A stretch of DNA of 64,000 nt from Nigrospora sphaerica (Eukaryota; Ascomycota; Sordariomycetes; Amphisphaeriales; Apiosporaceae): contig JAGVVL010000002.1 in assembly GCA_018287875.1 (NCBI GenBank), positions 8,494,001 through 8,558,000 of the forward strand. Reading direction: 5' to 3'. Position numbers and translations under genes: made by a program. This document shows positions 55,543-64,000 of the stretch, in pieces (within the stretch, counting starts at the first letter, position 1; every line of letters begins with the position of its first letter). Under the pieces are notes generated by a model, which was not told the origin of the DNA, searched no databases, and saw only the letters and a program-made list of their open reading frames with translations.

Positions 55543-56333
55543 GTTTGCGATGGGACGGAGGCGGTCGAGGGCGCAAGTCGGTCTTCAATGGCGGGTTATT
55601 TTGCAGGGTGATGATGCTTTTACGGCGACGATGATTGTTCGGAACCTGCTTGCGCGACATTCCCACTGTGGCTTGCCCGCCCAATTTGCTGGTCCGACAG
55701 GTGCGCACCCGCCACACCCGGGCGGTTTGTGGCTCGTGCGCCCGGGTCATCAACTTTGGCCTCCCAACCATTTGACGTCCGGCGTGCACGACAACAAATG
55801 GGAAGTCGCAAGAAACATCGATTCTGGCCGCATCGTCGTCGATTGTTCGAGACGACGAAAGCCGCTCAGAACCTCCTCTGTAACTTCTAGTTGGCAAGCT
55901 CTGCCTGCGGCGATCACATATTCAGGTAACACCGCAAGACGCCAGCAGTCAATTGCTCCAACCGACATAAATGACATCCCTTGACGGATCAAGTGGCTCG
56001 AGCGGGTCATGATCAGGTTCCGATGGGAGAGCGACTCGAGAATCACAAAGCCGCACAACAGTTACCTTGACTGCCTATCCTCTCTAGCTTCGCCTCTCTC
56101 TTTGGGTATTCTATTGTGGCCAAGGAACGCTCATGATGTAGGTATCGCGGCGCAACAGATACTGGTGCGCAATCACGCAGCAACAGAGACTTGAATTCAG
56201 GATTCGTTTTCCGACCGCGCCTGCCCAGTACTGGCGATTCTACTGCCGACGATACCACGGCCCTTCGACCACTCGTCTCGCGAAGAGCCGGGACTGCTGT
56301 CTCAATACAGTCCTCTCACTTCCATTGGCACCT
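55543..56333. other. Intergenic, QCR10 promoter side
   Basis: Holds the QCR10 promoter and the 3' UTR of the F-box gene; no recognised gene. Confidence 0.4.
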
Positions 56334-57962
56334 CTACTGACGACGGAAAGGCCGCCAGGACGCGCCTTGGCACAACAAGTACTGTTCGTCATAAGCGCCG
56401 AGTTCCTCAAAGACAACAGTCTCAGCCGTACCGTCTGGTCCAACCCACGCGCGCCACAGTTCCTGTAGCTCCTTTGGCGGCTCCCATCCGGCTCCTTCGT
56501 ACATGACCGCCCTCCACCGGCGACACCGGGCGGCCGCCGGAGTCGTGGTTATGTAATCATCCCACTGCATCTCCTGGCCGGGCTCGGCGCACTCCAGGAC
56601 GTACGGAAGCAGCCCGGCGCCAGAGTCCTTGCCCAGCTCGACGGTGCCCCTCTTCAGCTTGGGCATGGAGAGCACAGCCGCAGCCATGGCCAGGGCCAGC
56701 GGGTCGAAGACGGCTCGGTCAATCCGGGTGCGCCAGGGGCGATGGGGCGCGTCGCCGTTGGCGAGGCAGTCGGCGTTGTCACAATCGCCGTCATCGTTGC
56801 TGAGGTCTTCCGAGCCGACGTCCGGATCGTACGGATCGTACATGCGACCGAAATTGGGCGACCCGCCGTGCGTGCTGACGGGAGAATCCGGATTGTAGAA
56901 ATCGGGTGAGCCGTACGTGGGTGAGCCGGGGGCATCCGTGCGAGACTGTGCCGGATTCCCCGTGGCGTACCATCTCCCGTCCGGTGACACGATCCCTTGG
57001 CGAATGTGGAAATACTCCATGGACGGCCATGCTATCGCTTCCCGTTCCCCCGAGGGCAGTAGCTGGTCCTGGAAGAGGTCAGGCGACACCAAGGTGTCCT
57101 CCAGGTCGAGCTCCGCGAGTTTGACCGCCTGGGCCAGGCACCGTATGGCCTCACAGAGGGCATCAACGCCTCGATCGTCCCGAAAGTCTTGAATCTCAAA
57201 ACCATGGTTGCTGGGGTCCTCGTTGTCGCGGCACTTGATATGGAGCTTTCTTAAGCGCGGCAAATCGCGTAGGCTCTTCAGTCCGTCCGCTACCGCCTGT
57301 CGGTGCTCTCGGCGTAGCGCACGGCGTCTCTTGACCGGCTCGGAATACGAGAGGCTCAGCTCTTCCAAATCCTGGAAGCATCGGGTCATTAGAAAGCCAG
57401 CCGTGGGATGAATTTTGAACCCAAGATAGCCGATAAAAAATGCATTAACGCACGGAACCCTGTGTATGACTTCAAAATCCGTATCCCGCAGAGTTAGATA
57501 GCGGCGACCTTCGGCGCTTCTGACGGTGCCGGAGCGGTCCAAGACACAAAATCCTTCTTCTTCCAACTCTAGAGTATTATCGGGTACGGTTTCGACAAGA
57601 CTGGCACTGATCGTGAGCTCCAATTGCATGTCTTTCCCCTCCCACGTGGCGAGGCGATGGAATAGAGCAGTCACGGCTTGACTGAAAACCTCGAGGTTCT
57701 TTCGGTAGTCAGCTCGCATCTCGTTCGACTTGGCCAGGCGAACTTCGAAACCCAGCGTCTTCAAGGTCTTTCGTCGTTGATCGTGGGACGGGGCGAATGC
57801 GCTGTCAAAGATATCCATGGATTCGCTTTCGAGGCGAACTTGCGAGAAGGTACGCGCCTCTACGACGCTCTGCCATGCTCGCGAGACCAAAGCGTATGGG
57901 GCAAGGGGGGCATCAATGTGGCCAACGATGAGGGAAATGACTTCATAACTGAGCTTATTCAT
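56334..57962 (-). CDS. F-box protein
   Basis: Start at 57962 gives 542 residues and places MNKLSYEVISLIVGHID...APYALVSRAWQSVVE at the N-terminus, a classic fungal F-box (L-P-x-E-V/I...LVS+xW). The frame continues upstream to 58121, but those 53 residues are hydrophobic/basic leader without family support. After the F-box come helices with spaced Leu (FQDLEELSLSYSEP, LRDLPRLRKLHIKC, AVKLAELDLEDT), compatible with degenerate leucine-rich repeats, then a DP/YD-rich low-complexity insert and a C-terminal domain seen in similar fungal proteins (AAARCRRWRAVMY, WRAWVGPDG). It would act as an SCF substrate adaptor; its target is unknown. Confidence 0.8.
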   Translation of the reverse strand: MNKLSYEVISLIVGHIDAPLAPYALVSRAWQSVVEARTFSQVRLESESMDIFDSAFAPSHDQRRKTLKTLGFEVRLAKSNEMRADYRKNLEVFSQAVTALFHRLATWEGKDMQLELTISASLVETVPDNTLELEEEGFCVLDRSGTVRSAEGRRYLTLRDTDFEVIHRVPCVNAFFIGYLGFKIHPTAGFLMTRCFQDLEELSLSYSEPVKRRRALRREHRQAVADGLKSLRDLPRLRKLHIKCRDNEDPSNHGFEIQDFRDDRGVDALCEAIRCLAQAVKLAELDLEDTLVSPDLFQDQLLPSGEREAIAWPSMEYFHIRQGIVSPDGRWYATGNPAQSRTDAPGSPTYGSPDFYNPDSPVSTHGGSPNFGRMYDPYDPDVGSEDLSNDDGDCDNADCLANGDAPHRPWRTRIDRAVFDPLALAMAAAVLSMPKLKRGTVELGKDSGAGLLPYVLECAEPGQEMQWDDYITTTPAAARCRRWRAVMYEGAGWEPPKELQELWRAWVGPDGTAETVVFEELGAYDEQYLLCQGASWRPFRRQ

Positions 57963-60737
57963 TGGGTCGCGCAGCAATTGTGGCCGTTTTGTTGTCGTTC
58001 TTGGTGTTGGCTCAATGGTCGTGGAAAAGAGGGGCAGAAATAAAAAGACGACTGGCAGTTGCTCGAGCCCAGACAACCAAACACTAGGCAGAGATGATTG
58101 AGAATTTGCAGCAAGAGTCAAGAGTAAATTGTGAATATTAAGAACGGGTCGAGGCTGCCTGGGATTTTGGGGGCAGCACGGGTGTACTTAATATAGGCAA
58201 ATAACGGGTCCCCCTTCTTAGTGTATCCTATTAATAGTAGCAAATGGCCCCCAGCACTAGCTAGCCAAGCTATTCGCAAGACAACTTCTATGCCTATTTC
58301 AACCAGACCTGCTCTTGCACGAAATAATTCAAAACACGCCGAACCGCGCTTAGCGCGTGTTATATCCAACACCCTACTACAATTAGAACGGTTTTTTGAA
58401 CCCCTCCTTAATCTTGTTGACTTCCTTAACCGTTTCTTCCATCTCGTGGATCAACTTTCTCTCATCGCCCGACGACTTAAGTCTCGGGTTCTCCAACCTC
58501 CGAGTTTGGTCTCAAGGAAACTTCCGCACAAATTGATATGCTCCTCGAGCTTGGCGCTCACATCCCTGGTATATTTCTTCATCCATGCGCAGACTTGGTG
58601 TTCGGGCCCTGTTTCTTGTAGGGTGTCTGGTCGGTGCTCCAGTTCTGTACCATTGCTTCCACGGCTTCTCCTAATGACACAGCAACTTGTTCCGCTTTGT
58701 CCTTATAAACAATTTGGATGTCGGATGGTTCACGTAACTTGTGACGAAGAGACCTGTCCTCACCGACTCCTTGAGCGCGACAAGGCCATCGCGTACATCG
58801 TAGATGGCGCTGTGTCACGCTTGTCATCGCTGAACGGCACTCGGGTGCCCTCCAGATCCTTTATAGAAGTACCAGGTCTTAAAGTCTAGCCGTTTATCAA
58901 CATCCCTCAGTCTCTGAAACCGTAAAACTTTCGCTCGCGGAACTCTTCACTCACCTGAGCCTTCATGTCATTTCGATTGGCTCTCAACCCGGGGATCTGG
59001 GCCCTCAGCAATGCCAGGCCGGGGGCTATCACAAAGGGGGGTAAATCAAGGAGGGAATTACGCTTGCTGCTTGTTGGTCCTTGCAGCACCGACAGAATAC
59101 CATGCCTGGACCCCATTGGCACAAGTCTTGGGCTTCTCCTTTTTCTCCTTGTCATCCTTCGCCCGCCAATGTTTTCTCAGCATGTGACAGAAGCCCTTGT
59201 GTCCGTCCATAAGTACAGCTGAAAGCTTGTCTTCAATCTCGAAATGGAATAACTGTGTAATTATCTGTCTCTATAATACATTCTCTTTAACGCGACTCTT
59301 CCCAAAGCTCTGTTAGCCGCCAACCTGAAAGTTGAAGCTCTTAAAGCTACTCCAGTCGGTGCAATCATGGCTATTGAAGCCTTGCACGTATGGGGAAGTG
59401 TGGTACAACATTGAGATGTCTTTCTTGGAGTGATCCTTGTTCCTCTTCACCCCATCAGCTTGGAGCGAATCTTTGCGTGTCTTATAAAAATTTGAAAAAA
59501 TTAGTGTTCTGGAACAAACCTTTTTGTGAAAGAAAGAATTTAAACTGGCAGCGCCTTCAAGCTCAAATGTGTGGTACATTCATAACAAGCCAGGCCTCAT
59601 AACCCGTAGGGTCGCCCAGTATTGGATATCAACCGAAAGTTTGATCAGCGCTTAGTAGTCCATTTTCGGACGTAATGTTTGTGTCTATTAACCCGGATTG
59701 GGTCCCGCAGCTTCAACTTCTTGACTATTATAAGCTACTACCAGCATATCCCAGGGAAAAGAAGTAGGAGCACAGGAACTAGAGAATAATAGCTGATACT
59801 AATGGTGGATTTGACTGCACTTGCGGTCGCAGGAAAATCTCAGTCTACTGGTGTGTATGTTTTGTTTCATTAGTGATTGGGTGCGGCACAGCTGCAAAAG
59901 CAACCCGTTGCGAATTATCACCCCCAGCTTGTGTCAAGCTGCCAGGTGGCTAAAAGCCTTGAGACCTTCCTTGGGTTATTTGGCCCTTTGCGTAAGTATC
60001 AAAGAATTCGCCCGCGAGGAACAGCCGGCAGACTTCTGAGCACCGCCACCCGACGCCAAGTCCAGGGTTTGCCGCACATGAGCAGCAAGGCTTCTGACGT
60101 GAGACGACCCTATTACTCGTACCTGACTACATGGAACAAGTTGCGTCTCTCGCCCTGAAGGATAAGTTTCTATCTCCAAGATGTAGGCATGAAGCTATTT
60201 ATGAAATGCCTGGTCGTCTCGGTGCTGTCGGCAGGGGCGCAAGATTCGTCGGAATCACCACTGTGCATACTGCGCATTGGCAATGCGCACACGGAATGCC
60301 GGTATCTTTGTAGCCGCTGCATAGTGCAATGTATTATAACCATCGTTTAAAAGGTGAGGCTGTGTTTGGAAAAGCATGTTTCAGTTGTCTCGATAGATGA
60401 TGTAAGATTCGTGGGAATTACCAAGATGCCTCCCTCACACGCCGAGTATGCGGCCTCTACAATGAATTACACTGCACCTAATAAGCTCAGTAATCACCAT
60501 ATGCACCGATAAGGCTATGTGATTACAATTTACGGTTGGTAGTGGATCGTCCTGGGCGGTAAAAGGCGACAAGATTGGTATACTAGCACCTCGAAAATGG
60601 GTTCCAGCGAAGGCGTCGGGGGCCGTGCCATAGAAAAGCCGATATAGGCTGGAAAAGACCCGAGAAGACTACGAAATCATTACCGACCCTCAAGTAGTCT
60701 CTTATGTTTTGTCCTCCCCATCAGTATCGATTTATGG
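57963..60737. other. Decayed, gene-poor stretch with unidentified coding remnants
   Basis: About 2.8 kb. On the minus strand, 58100-58900, protein-like pieces in more than one frame (KLIHEMEETVKEVNKIKEGF; DVRDGLVALKESVRTGLFV) are broken by stops, so a degenerate gene or retroelement is likely but cannot be named. 59200-60730 is AT-leaning with only short frames. No transposase, reverse-transcriptase YxDD or terminal repeats were identified. Confidence 0.35.
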
Positions 60738-61835
60738 GTGACGTTCCCATTCTTAATCATTATCGCGCTACTTTTCTTCTCTGCCGTCGCTCTTCTTCGT
60801 CCCCAACACTCGTCAAACGATGCATTTGTTGAAGGCGGCAAATTTCATTTTCCTGATTGTCCATCAGATAATGGTAACGAAATCCCCCAGCGGCATTTTC
60901 CCAGTCGTCTCTCCGGGCGAGGGAAGGCCACCTAGGATGCGGGCCTTGCAGCTGTGTCGCGACTACTGCCCCAAGGGCGAGGTGCCCAAGTCCCAGGACT
61001 GCCACAAGTGCGGCAAGTGCCCGTGCGGCCAGAAGCCTGACGCCGAGGGCGAGAAGTGTGTCAAGGACAGCAGCAAGGAGAAGGAGAATAAGTTCGAGGA
61101 AATCAAGAAGGAAGCCCAAGAATACAAGCCAAAGGGCTACGAGAAGTGGAAGAAGGCTTTTCAGCGCGATTATAATACAAGTACAACAAGGAGAAGCGCA
61201 GGAAGACGCGGCGCATGTTACGTGCAAAAGCCAAGGTCGATAAACCCAAATGTTGGGCTTGCCACTAACCTTTAGCGTCTTAAAGTCAAGACGCCTGGCC
61301 ATAGTTCCCTTAGCAAGGGGAGCCTCGGTTATCGAGGGGCTCGGTGACCTCTTCGACGAGGAGTGGACCGACAGCATGGAAGGGTCGCTTCTGGCCCTGC
61401 GAGATGGACATCGACGAGTGGAAAGACGACAAGGACGAGATTTGCGAGAAGGACGACTAAATATATAAATAGGTCAACATGAGGAAGGAGAAGCGCTCTT
61501 TCGCCCCCGCCGCCGCGGCAGAGTGGAAGAAAAGCGGCCAGGACGGTGTCACCGTCTCGCGGCCCGGAGCGGTGGCCCACGACAAGGTCTCGGCTGAGTT
61601 CAAGCATGATACCCCCTTTGCTCTGCCCGCCACGACGAGGAGAATGGCCTTGTTCGGTGCGGTGCGAGAACCTGATGAAGCGTTGCTCCGTCTGCTTCCT
61701 TGTCCTCATCTTTGAGGCGGTGGCGCGGACCCGTTGGGACCGTGGTGGCACACGTCGGCGCCCAGGTGGCCAAGGGCGCCGCCAGGATCGCCAAGGGTCT
61801 CGACTCATGGCCACTCACGCAGGATCTGCTCCCCA
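60738..61835 (+). pseudogene. Broken lysine-rich secreted-type protein gene
   Basis: Pieces in changing plus-strand frames read in a sensible order: a hydrophobic N-terminus (FPFLIIIALLFFSAVALL) at 60738, CRDYCPKGEVP...CHKCGKCPCGQKPDAEG, a Lys/Glu-rich helix (ENKFEEIKKEAQEYKPKGYEKWKKAF), KEKRRKTRRMLRAKAKVDK, VIEGLGDLFDEEWTDSM, WPCEMDIDEWKDDKDEICEKDD and a final VGAQVAKGAARIAKGLDSW. At least three frame changes and internal stops separate them. The order matches a type of fungal secreted, Cys-then-Lys-rich protein I have seen described only as hypothetical. It is best read as a pseudogene; a gene with several unrecognised introns is a weaker alternative. Confidence 0.5.
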
Positions 61836-62356
61836 CAAGATAAACGCAGACACGGCCGGGCTGGCCCGAGATCCCCATGGCGGGTGGAACGGCACCACCC
61901 CTGATCCGACAACCTGCCAGCCGCTCAGCCTGCTCGTTTCAACACCTTGTTCTCCTGTACGAGTAAACGCCAACGTCAGGAAAGCCCAAAGTTTTCCGTA
62001 TCCAAAGCTTTGGGACTCGGAAGGGGCAAAATATCTTAGCTGGACCCTCACTGACGATTCAAAAACGAAGCCTCACCGTCACTGAGGCGCATGGCGCTGC
62101 AAGGGAGGCGGAGGCCGCGGATTATATATGGGCGAGAATGGGGATACGAAGCGCCTAGGTCTATCTGGTGAACTTGTGCGTACTTCCTTAGCCACTTGCC
62201 CTCTTTGCCGTGAATACTGGGACGCTTTGCTTCGTCCCAGCAACGGCGCGCGAACCCCCACCCTGTCCTTGAGCCCCCCCCCCCACACATTCCCCTCTCT
62301 TCTCCGCCGATAGGTGTTTTTCTGCCCACAGCCCTCCCTCCCCTGGCCTCACCGCC
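61836..62356. other. Intergenic, no recognised gene
   Basis: Short stretch between two pseudogenes. A run of nine or more C lies near 62274-62284. The last ~60 bases precede the Zn2Cys6 remnant and may be its promoter. Confidence 0.35.
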
Positions 62357-62983
62357 ATGGCCTCACCTCTACCGCGGTCCAGTCTCACATCGATCCGGGC
62401 GTCGTGCGACCGGTGCCGGGCCAAGAAGCTGGGCTGCGCGATCTCGATGGAGCGGACCGCGCGTCGGTGACCGGCAGTGCGTGCGCTGCCTATGCGCCCA
62501 GGCCTGCTGCGTCTTCGACCACGCCCAGAATACGCGCCGTTACCGCACCCCAAGTCCGCCGCCGCCGCCAAGAAGCCGCGCCCGCTGGCCAGGCCCCTCG
62601 AGCCCGGCCCCCGCGCCGGCGACGCCCTCCACATGGACCCCCCGGGGTGTTGTTGCCGCCCATTTTCGACGGCGCGTCGGTGGCTGGGTTCTCCCCCGCG
62701 GGCCTGCCGTTCGCTTCCCCCGCCGCCTGGATCGACAGTTTCGGCCTCGGCGCCGCCGATGACTGCAAGGTGCCGGCTTCGGCTTCCCCGACCTCTGCGC
62801 GACGATGCCCTCATCTTCGAGTGGCTCGTGGAATCGTGTCCACTGTTCGATTTCTCCGACGGCGGCGTGGATGCTGCGCCCTGGTCGCCCATGGACTCCT
62901 GCGAGTTTTGGAGGAGTTTGCACTTGCCCCAGCCATCAGGGCCATCCACCGGCCAAATGAAGATCCAGATTGATGACACTTGA
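62357..62983 (+). pseudogene. Frameshifted Zn2Cys6 transcription-factor gene
   Basis: An ATG at 62357 opens a frame with SIRASCDRCRAKKLGC, the first half of a Zn2Cys6 binuclear zinc cluster (C-x2-C-x6-C). It stops at a TGA just before the second half, which continues in the +1 frame as RQCVRCLCAQACCVF (C-x2-C-x5-C). Further protein-like blocks follow in other frames: LLPPIFDGASVAGFSPAGL, then LIFEWLVESCPLFDFSDGG and SCEFWRSLHLPQ to 62983. So the reading frame changes about three times with no matching introns. It is adjacent to a P450 gene, as pathway-specific regulators often are. Confidence 0.6.
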
Positions 62984-63690
62984 GGGGGCAAAGGAGGCAG
63001 ACTGCCAGGCGCGGATATGCAAGAGGCCACTGTTGTTTGCTCTACGAAAGACTTGTGCTTGTGTTTTGTCCTGTTATAGCGCCGGGGATATTAGTATAAT
63101 CTCAGGAGGCTTTTTACGATGAGGGTGGATTATGTTATGGAGCACAAAGATGCGGCCCCCTCTAAGAAATGGTCAACGGACCAGAACCCATCTTGATACA
63201 GGGAACTGGAAAAGATACGAGAGACGACTGCTGCAACGCCAAATGGTGCCATCATATGCACCTTGCCTTATAATCATGTTGTGGATGTCAGGAATGTATC
63301 GTCTGAATGCTGTTCTTTGCCCGATGCCGATATACTGTAGTCCAGACGTCTCGCCTCCAATCATATATGATACACGTTAGTGGGATGTCGGAAAAAAGGC
63401 ACAATACGCTAGGGCGCCGTTACGACAAGCTGAAAACTACTTTGTATACCGCCCTGTTCAGCAAAGCACAGCCAGGAAAGGTCAGTGGGTTTGGCCCGGG
63501 GTTGGGGAGGGCAATGCGAAGCTTGCTGCCCAGACCCCGGCAATCATATTTGGAACCCCGCAATTACGGAGTCGCCCACCTATAAAATCTTCCCCGGATA
63601 GGTCATCCTGGCTCTTTTGGGTCCTATCTTTTCTTTACTTTTGCCCTCATTTTCAGCCCGACGTGCTGTGGAACGTTCGAACTCGGCACA
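62984..63690 (+). promoter_or_regulatory. Upstream region of the P450 gene
   Basis: Short frames only. A TATAAAA-type box at about 63581-63587, ~105 bases before the ATG, is well placed for a promoter element, and a pyrimidine-rich stretch follows it (63600-63660). Confidence 0.5.
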
Positions 63691-64000
63691 ATGCACCATC
63701 CCCTCCTTGATTTGGTCAGCGTACAGGCCTCCATCGTGTTGATTCTGTCCTGGGTCGTCTACAAGGTCCAGAAGTACATTTACACGAGATGGAGGCTCTC
63801 ACGGTATCCCTTATACAACGCCAAGGGCGTGTTGTCATCTTCGGACATCATCCCCATTCACGAACTCCACTCGTCGGCAAAACTGCTCAGTGACGGTTTC
63901 GCCAAGTACGGAGTAAGCAGCTATTACCACGACGGGTCGCCGTGTGAGACCATGGATGCTAACCCCTTCGCCAGGACAAAGCCATCTGGCGAGTAAACAG
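63691..64000 (+). CDS. Cytochrome P450, N-terminal part, cut by the window edge
   Basis: Exon 1 (63691-63912) encodes MHHPLLDLVSVQASIVLILSW, a membrane anchor, then YNAKGVLSSSDIIPIHEL and SAKLLSDGFAKYG. A 62-nt intron (GTAAGC donor, GCTAAC branch, GCCAG) follows, and exon 2 begins DKAIWRVN at 63975 and runs off the window. Hydrophobic anchor plus the start-of-catalytic-domain pattern fits microsomal fungal P450s; the haem-binding Cys region lies beyond base 64000. Without the intron the frame would stop at 63996 after a nonsensical tail. Substrate unknown. Confidence 0.6.

Noticed and set aside
58100..58900. LINE ORF1-like fragment on the minus strand
   Set aside because: Faint similarity in memory only; no reverse transcriptase, zinc knuckle or poly-A tail seen, so it is reported just as an unidentified remnant.
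1..64000. CRISPR arrays, bacterial operons, Shine-Dalgarno sites, rRNA genes
   Set aside because: The gene structure is eukaryotic with spliceosomal introns; no spaced direct-repeat array or rRNA signature was found.

Overview
This window looks like a chromosome segment of a filamentous ascomycete (Pezizomycotina), most likely a Sordariomycete. The evidence is short GT-AG introns (about 40-90 nt for most, with CTRAC-type branch points), GC-rich coding regions separated by long, more AT-leaning intergenic stretches, and fungal families such as DUF3176, Helo-like/ankyrin proteins, Zn2Cys6 regulators, QCR10 and ALG10. Splice sites were worked out by eye from frame continuity and family similarity; no search was run.

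Layout. 0-1.6 kb: a proline-rich transglutaminase-core protein (+). 1.6-7.7 kb: gene-poor DNA and the leader of the next gene. 7.7-10.0 kb: a NIPA-type magnesium transporter (+). 10.7-11.2 kb: a protein-kinase relic (-). 12.5-14.7 kb: a DUF3176 membrane protein (-) with a predicted N-myristoylation start. 14.7-24 kb: an accessory island with a truncated RBR ubiquitin-ligase-like gene, a secreted cysteine-rich protein made of duplicated 64-residue modules, a decayed F-box gene and a frameshifted small membrane-protein gene. 24.8-26.6 kb: a long disordered protein (-).

30.5-37.7 kb is mostly housekeeping: a short conserved-looking protein of unknown role, ALG10 (-), Mediator subunit MED4 (+) and a multi-pass membrane protein (+). 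37.9-48.0 kb is the most unusual block: two large five-exon genes in opposite orientation, each with a Helo-like/STAND-type N-terminal domain, an ankyrin-type C-terminal half and a shared CxCxCSxxGC signature. The left copy (-) has a frameshift and the right copy (+) is intact, and a four-TM protein gene lies between them. This resembles a fungal NLR-like recognition locus, but nothing in the sequence proves that role.

48-58 kb: a Cdc25/rhodanese-type phosphatase (-), an O-fucosyltransferase-like Golgi protein (-), a small heat-shock protein with a large low-complexity insert (-), respiratory complex III subunit QCR10 (-; four exons, the first only 12 nt) and an F-box protein (-). 58-64 kb is a second decayed region: unidentified gene remnants, a broken lysine-rich protein gene, a frameshifted Zn2Cys6 regulator and, running off the right edge, the first exons of a cytochrome P450. 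Those last two suggest the edge of an old or current secondary-metabolism locus.

The core genes are independent housekeeping units (glycosylation, transcription, respiration, ion transport). The decayed and lineage-specific genes cluster in two or three islands, as expected for a compartmentalised fungal genome.
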